Below are positions 1 to 11,201 of a DNA stretch of 64,000 nucleotides, one piece after another. Below the pieces are notes generated by a model. It was not told the DNA's origin. It made no database searches and saw only the letters and a program-made list of their open reading frames with translations. A program made the position numbers and the translations under genes. The number at the start of each line of letters is the position of its first letter. The first letter of the stretch is position 1. The stretch comes from Calamus simplicifolius (taxonomy: Eukaryota; Streptophyta; Magnoliopsida; Arecales; Arecaceae): positions 1 through 64,000 of the forward strand of contig UESW01004623.1 in the NCBI GenBank assembly GCA_900491605.1. Reading direction: 5' to 3'.

Positions 1-558
1 GTGGTAGTTGACTGCAGGCTTTGTCATTCGAAATGAGTAAGGAAAGGTTGGAAGGATGGAGGCAAGGAATTCAGGATCGCATCTTTTTCCAACTGCTCAT
101 GTAGGGGAAAGCCGAGCTTGCTTAGCAGTTCTATTTCTCGATCATGTACAATACATGATCAGTGACAGGAGATCCATCCCTCATTCGAGCATTAAAAATA
201 GCACAACTAGTCTTGTGCCTTTCAACGTCGTCAGGTGTGCCGAAAGATTCATTCAACGCTTGAATGATTTCTTCTGGCTGAGCATTCTCGAACCGGGACC
301 GAATTCATCGTTCATTGCTGCTAGCATGATGCAACGTACGCTAGTTCTATCATTGAGCCACTTCTGATAAGTGTCTTTCTCAGAACTTTGTGTGTTTGCA
401 TCAGGTATCTTTGGTGCAGGATTATTAAGAATATATAGAATCCTCTCATGCTCAAGGACGATCTTAAGTTTTCTAAACCAGCTATTGAAATTTGAACCAT
501 TCAATTTGTCACTATCCAATAGGGATCTTAATGATAAATTAGTAGCCATTTTCTGCAT
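1..558 (-). pseudogene. Copia-A copy 1 gag, damaged
   Basis: The capsid-type gag begins with a Met at 558. The first ~100 residues carry the Copia gag signature (NGSNFNSWFRKLK, then LEHERILYIL and YQKWLNDR). The open frame stops at 253, but homology continues leftward in shifted frames, as comparison with 62678-62887 of copy 2 shows (ESFGT..DDVER and CAIFNARMRDGSPV). Gag forms the cytoplasmic virus-like particle of Copia elements. At least one frameshift and several stops make this copy non-functional. The assignment to Copia gag is firm; the exact frameshift positions are approximate. Confidence 0.8.
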
Positions 559-564
559 AAGGAA

Positions 565-2349
565 AAACTAAAGTTTATTAGTATATTAATTGATTCAGTC
601 TAAAGACATGGACTTTAGTCTAAAGATTCTTCCACTATTTTGTTTAAATTGGCAGACTCTACACCCCAATTTGAAGAATTATTCTTAATTTTTAGCAGGC
701 ACTAAGATCTACATAGACTACATACATGCCCAAGTTAAGCTTGGCTAACCCATATGCATCTAAGAGTAGGTTCAAAACCAATTTTTTCCAAAACAATTCT
801 TAGTGTTCAGTTTTGCCCCATGTACCTCTTCAGCAGGCATGGAGTGCCTCCACTAAAAGTTTTGGTTAGGTCCAACCATTAAATGATAATCAGTGTAACC
901 TATCAATAGAAACCAAGCCCGAGTGAAGCTCGGCTCACCTGATTGTCTATTTAATAGTTACGCTGACTTATCATATAATGAATGATAATTCCGATGGTTG
1001 AAGCACTAGGCATGGAGTGCCTCCAATGATTATCAAGACATCGGACTCATTATCACCCACCTTAATGGGAGGCTATGATCTAGTTATCATATAACTATTT
1101 CATTTTAAGGACCTAATAATTTAGAGGATTTTATAATTTGAAGACAAATTGACTAATCAAGTTCTCCCACTGAATGTATAAATCGGTAGAATGAAACAAG
1201 ATTAAGTCAGGTTAAGTGGCACCTAAATCAGTCAGACTGATTTCCTTACATGCATGGGTCAACCCGAATCAGGTAAATGATCTGAATCATAAATGGTTCA
1301 CCACATTGACCAGGTGAGTGAGATCGATGGGAGGGATATGCCATTAACCGTTAAAGACGCATCAATATGAGTAGCTCCCAATTAAAACCATTCGTTCGTT
1401 GATCCTAGAGCAATTTGCCAACTCACCTTGACATCATATGGTTAACCAATTCTGATTTGACCATCTTAGAGATTCATGCTCAACCACGGAGCCTAATCTA
1501 CTTCCATTTGGTTTAATCAAAGAGAAGGCATGATCAACTACAACTATTGTTTGATTTAGAGCATTCTTAACCTAATCTAATTAGATTGTTCAAATACTCT
1601 TTTAGTCCAGTTGATTTAAACCTTAGGGTCTAACCCTTTATGGACCCAATTTAGCTAACCCAAAAGATTAAATATATTTCATGTTTACATGTCATATATT
1701 TCAATCAAACACACATGTATTATGTACTACTCATAATTCCTATATTTAGATCATATCTAAAGAGATTATGAATTAACATTTGACATTCAAATTAGACTCT
1801 CATAAATATTTGTATGTTTCATAACATAGACATCATGCCATCATATATCATATCTATGTTTTATACTAAACATGCAAATATCATGGTTTTATACAAATCA
1901 ATATGTATCAAATATAAAACATCTTTTGAGAGTGCGTGTAATCTATGTTTTGATGCATAAGCTCAATTTAAATTATCTTTGGATTGAGCATCAATGATAA
2001 AACATAGCACCGGCAATATGTCACAGAATACCTCATTGAATGGGTAATTTGGATTTTCAATCCATCTATGACCATATAGCCTTGCGATTAGTTTTAGCCA
2101 TAATTACACAATTAATAAGAACATTAATTTATGCAATAAATTAGATCAATAAGAAACCATTGCTATAATACCATTTGTCACTCGGTCATGGGTACCTCTT
2201 ATGTCACCTAACAAATGTACCTATCAGACTAGCCGGCTACCGTCTCAGCCGTTACACCAACCATGGGCGAGAGTCTGGCTTCGGTGACATGATCACCAGC
2301 GAGAGTTCCCATTGATGCTCTGCCTGCATTTAACCGTGCAGGTCAACTA
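565..2349 (-). other. Copia-A copy 1 untranslated leader
   Basis: These roughly 1.8 kb lie between the primer-binding site and gag and contain no convincing coding sequence. The part from 565 to about 1400 has a clear counterpart in copy 2 (63184-64000), including repeats of GGCATGGAGTGCCTCCA, so it belongs to the element and is not host DNA. A leader this long is unusual for a Copia element. It may hold packaging or dimerisation signals, but none can be recognised here. Confidence 0.7.
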
Positions 2350-2361
2350 GCTCTGATACCA
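2350..2361 (-). promoter_or_regulatory. Primer-binding site, initiator tRNA-Met
   Basis: On the minus strand this reads TGGTATCAGAGC, the standard complement of the 3' end of plant initiator tRNA-Met. It lies two bases downstream of the 5' LTR. It fixes the element's orientation as minus and marks where first-strand cDNA synthesis would start. Confidence 0.93.
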
Positions 2362-2363
2362 TT

Positions 2364-4487
2364 TGTTGAGAAGTTAATCCCCGATGCATATTTTAAATTT
2401 GATAACAATTATCAATGCGGAAATTTAAAGATTACATATTAATCTTTCTAACATGCATCAAGATCATATCTTTGCCTTATATTATAATATCGTTTGATCT
2501 AAGTATTGCATATAAATTAAATAATTAAGACCATATCTTAATCTTCAAGATGAGAAGTCATACTACTCATCTTGAAGCATGCCTTAAGATCTAAGGATCA
2601 AATCACTCACCTTAAGAACAGTAGGTAAACTTTGTGCTCTGCAGCCGTTCAATCGTTCGGCCTCTAGTATTGTCCACGCGAAGCCCCCGAATGATCGGAT
2701 TCCCGGGAGTGCTAGCTCACAGAAAATAATTTTGCTGATCTTGAATTCTTCCACTTGAATCATCCTCCAAGATCCACCAGCTTTTGCTAACACTAAAATC
2801 ACACCAGAATTTTCTATTCTAACTCTTAGAACTCTAACACTTGGTTCTAACTGTTTAGAATTTTTGATCTCTTTTGATCTTGTATTTTTTTATCTGGTGA
2901 GGGATGTCCTCTATTTATAGTTTCATATTAGCCAGCCTATTGAATTCTAACATTTAGAATTTCGCTGTTTTTGTGAAAATCAAAGAGACATATTAAATTC
3001 ACACACTTATCAATGCATGAAGAGTTGTGTGGAGTGCTCTTCCAAAGAGGTACATTAATTCACACGCTTGTCAATGCACGGAGAGTTGTGTAGAGTGCAC
3101 TTCCAAAGAGGCACATTAATTCACACACTTGTCAATGCACGGAGAGTTGTGTGGAGTGCTCTTCCAAAGAGGCACCTTTAGCAAAATTTATTTTTCTTGA
3201 ATTTGGGAATCATTTGAAGAAGACTAAAAGTTATAAATTAAATTCTGCATGAGAATTTAATTTCTCATGAGATGAGATTTTAGTTACTCATCATGCGAGA
3301 AAACCTTTTTCACACATGGGGTTGGATTTTTTGGTTTTAAGCTAATTTGAATTTATTGGATTAAACCAATATAGATCATGATCCTAGCCCAAATCAAATT
3401 TGGCTAATCCTGAATCTATTTAAATCCAAATCAAATCTAATTTAAATCAATATTTGAAATTGATTAGTCCTTCTAAAAGACTTAAATCAATTGAATCTTA
3501 TTCACTTACTTAATCCAATTGAGTAATTCAATCATCAAATTGATTAATTAATCATATACGATTCTCAATCGTTGATCAACAAATAGATCATCCTAGGAAA
3601 CTTCTATGCGTATGACTTCTAGGTTCGAACCTAAGCCGGTAGCATAGAAACAATTTTCTATACTAATCGATGTGCCCATCTAGCAATGGAACCCGACGTC
3701 CGGATAGGTCAAAGAGTTACCGAGCAAACTCCAAGAATCCTAAGAAACAGTTACCGTAATTTATCCTCTTAACCATAAATGCTAGGATGGCTTAAGAGCC
3801 TGTCAACTCTAAACATCAATCCATAAAGTAATTTAATTTTAGTGATCATGTGACTTTCACATGAAGTACCTTGGCCAAGGTCTTGCTAAATTGAAACACA
3901 AGCATTTCTTCTTTTAACGGGATAAGTCAAATTCCATCTTGATCCAAACTGACTACCACAAGTACTTGACTGCACCCAGTAACCTTTTATAGCTGAATTA
4001 GAAATCCAGGTGGTCCGGCACCTAAGTACAATGAGTTTCTTGTAAGCCACTGGTTGTGATCTTCAGGTCTGAAGGATACTTATACCTATATCTTCTCGGA
4101 TTAACTCTTGACGTAGAGTATCCAGAAATGAGTCACGTTCGGTGAAATGTACTCCTACACTTTCACCTGTATGTCATACCAGTGTCTCTACACTCCTTGG
4201 TTAAGAGGACAAACCAACAAATATGATATACAACATCCTATAATTGATAGTACTATGGCCCTGTCATAGTATATCATTTGATCGCGAACTCTTTTAAGGA
4301 CCTTCAAAGATAAATCCTCCTTTATCGTGAAAGAAGATCCTGAGGGCTTCATTACTATTAGGAGTTTTAAGAATATGTTCTTGTAATGAATAAACTGCCA
4401 AAATAACTTTTATTAATATATCAATTTATATACAATTTACATCAGCACAATCATCAAATGATTGGCTTTAGGATACAATTCCCAACA
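2364..4487 (-). repeat. Copia-A copy 1 5' LTR (about 2.1 kb)
   Basis: On the plus strand the LTR runs from TGTTGAG at 2364 to CCCAACA at 4487, so on the element's own strand it starts TGTTGGG and ends CTCAACA, the usual TG...CA. It aligns with the LTR at 46661-48748 over most of its length; the shared GATTGGCTTTAGGATACAAT block near the outer end is identical. The two copies differ mainly in a repeat-rich middle part: a 61-bp repeat here, GAATTC-type repeats in the other. Two kilobases is long for a Copia LTR. Confidence 0.9.
2992..3175. repeat. Three tandem copies of a 61-bp unit inside the Copia-A LTR
   Basis: The units are 2992-3053, 3054-3114 and 3115-3175. Each contains CAATGCA(C/T)G and ends CTTCCAAAGAGG(C/T)AC, with few differences between copies. 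The LTR of copy 2 lacks this array, so it expanded after the two copies diverged or was lost from the other lineage. Confidence 0.9.
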
Positions 4488-5010
4488 CCAAGAACTACAT
4501 GCTCATGTATAGACGAACTGATCATTTGGAGATAGAGGGCTACTCAGATTCAGATTTTGTGACTGCGTTGATTCTCAGAAATCAACATCAGGATTGAATT
4601 TATGTTAGTTGGTGGATCCATATCATGGAGGAGTGCAAAGCAGACTTTGACTGCTACCTCTACTATGAAAGCGGAGTTCGTTGCTTGTTTTGAGGGCTAC
4701 ATCGCAAGGTGTATGGTTGAAGAGTTTCATCTCAGGGCTTAGAATTGTTGACTCTATTGCTAGGTCAATTAAACTGTACTGTGACAATTTAGCTGCTGTA
4801 TTTTGGCTAAAATTATAAGAGTGGTAGTCGAAGTAAACATATCGACATTAAGTATTTAGCCATAAGAGAACGTGTTAAAGAAAACAAAGTGGTCATAGAA
4901 CACGTTAGCACTGAATTGATGATAGTTGATCCTTTGACTAAAGGCATGCTAATTAAGAATTTTAAGGATCATGTGATACGAATGGGAGTTGGTTCCATGA
5001 TAATTGCAGG
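4488..5010 (+). pseudogene. Copia-B RNase H and 3' pol end, interrupted remnant
   Basis: Plus-strand translation in shifting frames gives the C-terminal RNase H part of a Copia polyprotein: HLEIEGYSDSDF, then GGSISWRSAKQTLTA and STMKAEFVAC, then a CDNLAAVF-type motif and SKHIDIKYLAIRERV, ending LTKGM. Stops and single-base shifts (for example after residues near 4590 and 4815) show that it is dead. The upstream part was displaced beyond the left edge by the insertion of Copia-A copy 1 at 4488. This is a different Copia family from A and C, judging by its protein sequence. Confidence 0.85.
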
Positions 5011-5294
5011 ATAATAATTTGTACAAAGAAACTCTTATTTAATTATTTATTTATTTTCATTCAGGTGTTACATATTATTTGACTTTCGAGAAATGACAAA
5101 CTTTTCTTTGGACTCTGAATAAACATATGGTTTATTCATTATGTTATGTGTCACATTTGGAATAGTGGTAAAAAATTGAATGCATTGTAATACATAGAAG
5201 ATAATACTCAATTATAGAGGACCTATCGCTATGATTCATGTATTTGGTTTCTTGTCAGTATTGAGAATTATGGATTAAGATAAAAATATACGGA

Positions 5295-5882
5295 CCAAGT
5301 GGAAGAATGTAGTATCCCGTTTAGAAGATGTACCTATTTTAGCTTAATCGTCGGATAATTCTCTATGCCATCCACTGGTTAATGAGTGGTAAATAGTCTT
5401 AAATGCTTAAATGCCTGCGATGGATTAAATAGTGTTAAACGCTTAAACGCCTACTTTGATGGGAGTAGGCGATGGAAGGGAGTTAAGATATCTCTTTAAA
5501 TAGAGATCCCTTCTAAGGCTTTCGATAACAAACAAAAATGTAAAACCAAAAAGAAGCCAGAGAGATTGGGTCCCTGATCAAGAGCATATCCTGAGGGTGC
5601 ATAGCTGATTGATTGGAAGCACTCAATCAAGGTTTTCAAGCGGTAGATCAAGATCCCAAGTACTCCCTCAAGGTTCCCCAAAGCGGTAGATCAAGATCCG
5701 AGAGGTGCAGCTGATTCAGATCGAGAGGAAGATCAAGATCCTTACCCTCATCTAGAAGAAAATCAACAGCAATGGTTGGAGGTATTTATCGATCTTGACT
5801 TGCTTTATTCTCATGATAAATATATTGATCTCATGTTTCCGCATATCTGATAGGGATCAATATATTTAAATTAAGTCTAACA
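5295..5882 (+). repeat. Copia-B polypurine tract and 3' LTR
   Basis: A purine-rich stretch (AAGTGGAAGAA, about 5298-5307) is followed by TGTAGTATCCCG at 5308, the expected arrangement of polypurine tract and LTR start after the RNase H remnant. An internal CTCTTTAAATAGAG near 5490 could be the LTR's TATA region. The outer end is uncertain. TAACA at 5878-5882 is a reasonable guess, but no second LTR is available here to align and no target duplication can be checked. Confidence 0.55.
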
Positions 5883-6570
5883 TGGAAAGATGGAACTCTA
5901 GAATAAAAATTAGAATTATTAATTTGATTCCAATTGTTTGATTGGATGATATTAGAATCAAATTGTAATTTTATTTGGAATCTTACTCATATTTTGAAGG
6001 GTTTAATATTCATACTTTCACTCAATTCTGTAAATGTTTTCATCTTTCATGCTTGTAGCCATTTGAATCTTTGTCACGCCCTTCGGCTTTCCTCTTTTCA
6101 TCCTACACTTGCGATCCAATACCACTGCCAATTACGAGTTCTTCATCTTCTTCCACAATGTGGGCAACGGATAACGTACGATAAATAATAAATAGTAAAT
6201 AACATTGATAACCTTCTTAGGCTTTTTTTTTTCTTCTTCTTCTATTCCAAAGCCACTTACATTCATATATAAATTCCATTTATTTATAAATTAAATATTA
6301 ACTTGATAAAAAAATAAAAAAAATTGATTTTTAAGTTTTTATCTTATAAGTAAAATTAAAAATTTAGATCGATTTGATCGAATCGAATAACAAAAATAAA
6401 AATTAATCTATTTTTTACTTTAATTTTCATATGAATTAAATAAATAAAAAGAATGATTTATTTTAAATTTAATTCTAATAAAATTTGATTTTAATATTTT
6501 GTATAATTTCAATGTCGAACTTAAATGGAACCATAATCTTGTTAGGAATATAAACAAAAAAAAAGCCATC
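5883..6570. other. AT-rich spacer, no gene seen
   Basis: Between the Copia-B LTR and the MULE lies AT-rich DNA with short unsupported open frames. I recognise no coding sequence, RNA gene or terminal repeat here. Some of it may still belong to the Copia-B LTR. Confidence 0.5.
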
Positions 6571-6580
6571 CTTCGTTTTG
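6571..6580. repeat. MULE target-site duplication, left copy
   Basis: CTTCGTTTTG directly precedes the left terminal inverted repeat. CTTCATTTTG directly follows the right one (14513-14522). They are direct repeats with one mismatch, and 9-11 bp is the usual size for Mutator-like insertions. Confidence 0.8.
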
Positions 6581-6788
6581 GAGTTGTTTTTCTAACCGGT
6601 GCATTTTGGCACCGGTTTGAGAGTCAAGGGGTGGGATCCAAAGATTTTGCAAGGGAGGTGTTAAAGGAGAAAATGCCATTTGAAATGGCGTTTTTTTCGG
6701 TGCCATTTCACCCCCCCAGAGCTCGACCCAGTCAGCTGGAGCGCTGACATGGAATGAGCTGAAATCGCCACATGGTGTGGCGATTTCA
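6581..6788 (+). repeat. MULE left terminal inverted repeat
   Basis: It starts GAGTTGTTTTTCTAACCGG and matches the reverse complement of the right end (GAGTCGTTTTTTAACCGAT...) with small differences. The best-conserved part, CGCTGACATGGAATGAGCTG, is identical in both ends. The repeat finishes in a hairpin (6761-6787) built from GAAATCGCCACA and its complement. Mutator transposases bind within such repeats. Confidence 0.88.
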
Positions 6789-6823
6789 CTTACCTTGCAA
6801 GTCGCCACACCATGTGGCATTTT
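6761..6823. repeat. Left-end hairpin repeats of the MULE
   Basis: GAAATCGCCACA, a 3-base loop and its exact complement form a 27-bp palindrome at 6761-6787. A second, weaker hairpin built on GTCGCCACACCATGTGGC follows at 6801-6818. The same ATCGCCAC...GTGGCGAT motif recurs at 10261-10459 and 14246-14342. Confidence 0.85.
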
Positions 6824-7284
6824 TCTCAGGCTTTTTAACTCCCGCAGCCCGATTCTCTTCTTCTTCTTCCTTCTCTCCCAGGCGTCCGATCTCTTTTTCC
6901 CGATCTCCTGCTCGGCGGCAACCCCTTTATTCCTCCTCTTTCCCGGCGAGCTCCCACTTCTTCCTCCTCTTCCCTCTCACCGCCCTCGCCTCCTCATTTA
7001 CTGCAGTGAGTGTTTAAATTTTTTTTATAACCACAAATCCCATGCTCTAAATATCTTTGCATCATATTCGTTTATTCGTTTAATGTGCTAGGCTATGAAG
7101 TAAATGCAACTAGTTATTCAGATGCTGATTTTATTGATCATATAGATGATTATATAACAATATTTGGACATTTAAATTTTTCCTTTTGATGGCACCGTCA
7201 TATCTTGGTTTGGCAAGAAATTAGATTACATTTATAGGCGTATACACAAGAGGCTAGATAAATTTATTATCACCTTTTTTTCAG

Positions 7285-9880
7285 ATGGAAACTGTACGTG
7301 TTCTGCTATATTATGATGGATCAATTGAACATGGCGGCCAAGAAGGGATACATTATAATCAACCTCCACGTAAATGTTTGAAATTGAGCACGGGAACACG
7401 CTTTGCTGAGTTAGTTGATCAAGTACATACAGTTCTAACAATTCCAGTACAGAGATATATCATCAGATTGATGTGGAGATCTCCAACATTGCATCAAAAA
7501 TATGTGCTTCTTCCAATTGAGGACGATGACGATGTGGAGCACATGTTGACATTTCCCTCGAAGTTTCCAGAATATCGGTGTATTGAAGTCTATGTTTTAA
7601 AGGATGATGTTCCAGAGCCATATAGTGTTGGTCATATAGAGAATGTTTGTAACAGTTCTCCTATAGCCCAGCAGCAGGAACAGGTTAGGACTCCAGTGGA
7701 TTTTCCAATGATTGAGGGATTTATGCCAGCAGTGCAGAGTGATGATGTGTAAACAATCAGTGTAATATTGATAGTCGGGGAATGGAGTCAGACGAGAGTG
7801 CAGATGATGACTATTGGCCTGAACATGATAACTCAGATGAAGAGTCAAATGAAGATGAAGAGTCATATGGAGATGATATAGTTCATGAGACTGGCTTTAG
7901 TTCCATTCCTGCATATAGTCATCCAGAACATATTCCAACTCAGGTACATGATCACCAAGCCTTTGCAGATGAACAAGTACCAGAATTTTATGATGAGTTG
8001 AATTTGCATGATGGTGGATGTGTTAGTACTCCGAGAGAGTTACCCTTCAACTCTCAATTTTGGGATCCATCAATGACTGAGTTTGCTAAAGGATTATTGT
8101 TTAATACTAAAGATGAACTGAAGAGAGCATGTGACATGTATCACATCAAGAAGCATCGCACATATAATGTGGTGGAGTCGAAAAAACTATTCTGGTCTGT
8201 GAGATGTGCCTCTTCAAGTACTGCCCAACGGTGTCCGTGGAGGTTGCGTGCTACCAAGTTGAAGAAGCATGGATTTTTTGAGATCACAAGGTATGAAGGG
8301 CCGCACTCTTGTTTATTCAGTAATTTAACTCGGGATAACAAACATATTACTTCTCGAGTTATTAGCCATGCTGTTCGACACATTGTGGAGAAAGATCCAA
8401 GTGTGAATATTGAAGCTATTATAGCAACCATTGCAGAACAATTTCACTATACAGTGTCATATTCGAAAGCATGGCGTGGAAAGCAGAGGGCATTGATTGA
8501 TATATTTGGTGAATGGGAACCGTCATATGCAAAGCTTCCTAGATACATGCTTGCACTGCAGAATGCTAACCCTGGAACAGTTGTATGTTGGGATTTCTAC
8601 AGTGAAGCAAGTTCTTCTGAACGGTCCTGAATTATGTATTCTGGGCATTTCAACCATCTGTTGAGGGGTTTCGGTATTGTCGCCCGGTGATTTCTATTGA
8701 TGGAACACATCTTTATGGAAAGTACCGGGGGAAGATGCTGATTGCGACAGGCACTGATGCTGATAATAGGATATTTCCACTGGCCTATGCAATTGTGGAT
8801 GAAGAGTGTACAGCTAGCTGGAGCTGGTTTTTGCTGAGGCTTAGGAGGCATGTTGTGAAAGATAGAAATGACATTTGTCTTATATCTGACCGACATCCTG
8901 GTATACTAAGTGCCATAGCTGATAATCTAATTGGATGGGCTCCACCAAGAGCTTATCATCGATATTGTTTGAGACATGTTTGCAGTAATTTTAACTCGAG
9001 ATTCTCAAATGTTCAGTTGAAAAGAGCAGTATGGAAAGCAGGGAGCGAACATCAGCTTCGAAAGTTTAACTTTCTGATGGAAAGGATTAAAACAGTCAAT
9101 GCAGAAGCTTGGACTTGGCTATCGAGTTAGAGCCGGAGAAGTGGACATTGGTACATGATGGGGGCTTTCGCTACGGAACATTGACAACCAATCTCTCGGA
9201 GGTTTTTAATTGCGTGTTGAGGGGAGCTAGAAATGTGCCAATTACTGCGTGTGTTAGATGACATTTCGTCGTCTCGTTAAATACTTCAACACCAGACGCG
9301 CAGAAGCCTTAAGGTATGTACAGGAGAACCCTAACAACCTTTTCACTCCTCAGATTTCGATTAAGGTTGCTGAAGGTCAGGCCAAAGCTAATGAGCATAG
9401 AGTAACTAGATACAACATGCAAAAGCTACTTATGAGGTCGTGACAAGGAGGTTCAGTGAAGCTCTCAGGGGTGGAGGCAACGTTCAGACTGTTTCTCTTA
9501 GTGACCGTAATTGTTCATGTGGGAAGTGGACAATATATAAATATCCATGTACACATGTGTTAGCAGTGTGCCAGGAGATTGGCATGGACTCAGCGGCTTT
9601 TGTTGATGAAGTATATAGTATTCGCTCCTACATTACTGCCTGGGGTGGGGAGTTCAACCCGGTACCACATGAAGACTACTGGTTGCAAACACCGATCACG
9701 TGCTTACCTGATCGGGATCGTCTTAGGCCGAAGAAAAGAGGAAAGCCAAAGTCAACTCGGATCCATAACGAGATGGATGAGGTTCAGCCTAGAAGAACAA
9801 CTCGATGTTCTATTTGCAAGCAAACGGGTCATTCCAGACGCCGTTGTCATAATGTAACTGGTGGACCTTTAGGATCGTAA
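7285..9880 (+). pseudogene. MuDR/MULE-type transposase, frameshifted
   Basis: This would be the DDE transposase that cuts and re-inserts the element in the nucleus. It is read across shifts. (1) 7285-7752 is an N-terminal ~100-residue ubiquitin-fold/PB1-like region (LLYYDGSIEHGG, LPIEDDDDVEHML). (2) 7782-8630 is an acidic linker, then the MuDR DNA-binding part (FNTKDELKRACDMYHIKKHR, RCPWRLRATK). (3) 8632-9130 is the MULE catalytic domain, with candidate aspartates in VISIDGTHLYGKY and LISDRHPGI. (4) 9131-9443 continues it (NLSEVFNCVLRGARNVPI). (5) 9440-9880 holds a SWIM zinc finger (CSCGKW...CTHVLAVC) and a CCHC knuckle (CSICKQTGHSRRRC). Frame changes near 7755, 8620, 9125, 9258 and 9430 mean that no complete protein can be made. 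Domain order and total length fit the family. Confidence 0.9.
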
Positions 9881-10260
9881 ATTTATGTACTCTTTAAGTA
9901 AAATGGCCATTCTTGTGCCTATGATGTACTTGTCTCAGGAACAAGACTATATATTGCTGCATTAATGACGTAATTGTGCCTATGATCGAAAATTTATGGA
10001 TGCATTTTTTTTGTCATGATTAGCATTTGATGATGTGAGTTTCGATTGAGTTTCGGTCGAGTTTCGATTGAGTTTCGGTCGAGTTTTGATTGACTTTTAC
10101 CAATTGATTTCTTTCTATTTCGCATTTGGCACTCAGGCAAATGCACAAAAAAATTCAGACTGAAATGTGTTTCCGGGGGGGGGGGGGGGGGGGGGGTTGG
10201 GGTGAGTCTGCTGAAAATTTAAGTCCCCCAAAGGATGTGCTTTCGGTCAGGAACACTGAG

Positions 10261-10459
10261 AAAATTGCCACTTCATGTGGCGATTTCCTCCTCCTTCCAC
10301 CTACCAGAAGAAATCGCCAAATGAAGTGGTGATTTCATTACTGAAATCGCCACTTCAAGTGGCGATTTCCTTATCTATTTATTTATGCAGGCTGTTCTGA
10401 AATCGCCAATTGAAGTGGCGATTTCAGGGTTGAAATCGCCACTCCAAGTGGTGATTTTC
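10261..10459. repeat. Five internal hairpin repeats (ATCGCCAC family)
   Basis: Imperfect palindromes of 26-28 bp begin near 10261, 10312, 10343, 10400 and 10433. Each is of the form GAAATCGCCACT-TC-AAGTGGCGATTTC with small changes. They are separated by 4-30 bp and match the hairpins inside both ends of the MULE. They could be copies of a protein-binding site or templates for hairpin RNA; the sequence alone does not say which. Confidence 0.85.
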
Positions 10460-10574
10460 TCAGGCTACCTGCCTGGCCGTGAGCATCCTTCGAGGGAAAA
10501 TTTCAGCAGAAATCATTTGCTTGAGTGACAAATTTCAGCGGAAATCATTTTCTCAGGCTACCTGGCGGGCCACC

Positions 10575-11076
10575 CCATGGAACTCCACCGAAACTCGATC
10601 GAAACTAGACCCAAACTAACTCGAAACTCGAAACTTGATTGAAACTCGACCGAAACTCAATCGAAACTCGACCGTCAATTAATTTTGATCGAAACTCGAA
10701 ACTCAACTGAAACTCGATCGAAACTAGACCCAAACTAACTCAAACTCGAAACTTGACCGAAACTCATTCGAAACTCAATCGAAAGTCGACCATCAATCAA
10801 TTTTGAAACTCAACCGAAACTCGACGAAACTCATTCGAAATTGAATCGAAACTCGACCGAAACTCCACCGAAACTCGATCGAAACTAGACCCAAGCTAAC
10901 TCGAAACTCGAAACTTGACTGAAACTCGACCGAAACTCAATCGAAACTCGATCGTTAATCAATTTGAAACTCAACCGAAACACGACCGAAACTCATTCGA
11001 AATGAATCAAAACTTGATCGAAACTCGAAACTCGACCGAAACTCGATCGAAACTCGACCCAAACTGACCGAAAGTA
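10575..11076. repeat. Degenerate GAAACTCGAYC minisatellite
   Basis: Units of 10-12 bp built on GAAACTCGACC or GAAACTCGATC repeat for about 500 bp, with longer super-units that include TAGACCCAAACTAACTC (10606-10622, 10725-10741, 10886-10902). The super-unit spacing of about 120-160 bp suggests segmental amplification on top of the short repeat. Confidence 0.85.
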
Positions 11077-11201
11077 AATGCCATTCATGACAAAAAGAAA
11101 ATGCATTAGAAGAACACATTCTTATAAAAATTAAAATTTTTAGATACATTTCAAAATAGAATTTTTACAGCAGTTGGTTAAAGTACAACAATCTATAAAA
11201 C

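Larger units (their letters stand above)
1..4487 (-). mobile_element. Copia-A copy 1, 5' half of a Copia LTR retrotransposon cut by the window edge
   Basis: This is a minus-strand Ty1/Copia element. Reading leftward it shows the 5' LTR (4487 to 2364), a primer-binding site matching initiator tRNA-Met (2361-2350), a long leader and the start of gag (558 onward). The rest of the element lies left of base 1. A second copy of the same family, with matching gag, leader and LTR, occupies 46661-64000 in the same orientation, which is how the LTR ends were checked. At 4488 the sequence switches directly into RNase H coding sequence of an unrelated Copia element, so copy 1 inserted into that older element. 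The candidate target-site sequence on this side is CCAAG (4488-4492); its partner is outside the window. Confidence 0.9.
9881..11201. repeat. MULE centre: hairpin block and GAAACTCGA minisatellite between the convergent genes
   Basis: There is no gene here. In order it holds GAGTTTCGRTYGA repeats on the plus strand (10031-10093), a run of 22 G (10175-10196), five ATCGCCAC...GTGGCGAT hairpins (10261-10459), then about 500 bp of degenerate GAAACTCGA(T/C)C repeats (10575-11076). The last array is the reverse complement of the first. The 3' ends and polyadenylation signals of both genes presumably lie here, but I cannot point to them. Confidence 0.85.

Noticed and set aside
10261..10459. Five hairpins considered as a tRNA or microRNA cluster
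   Set aside because: Stems are only about 12 bp with 2-4-base loops, too short for a plant miRNA precursor, and there is no cloverleaf. They match the MULE ends instead.
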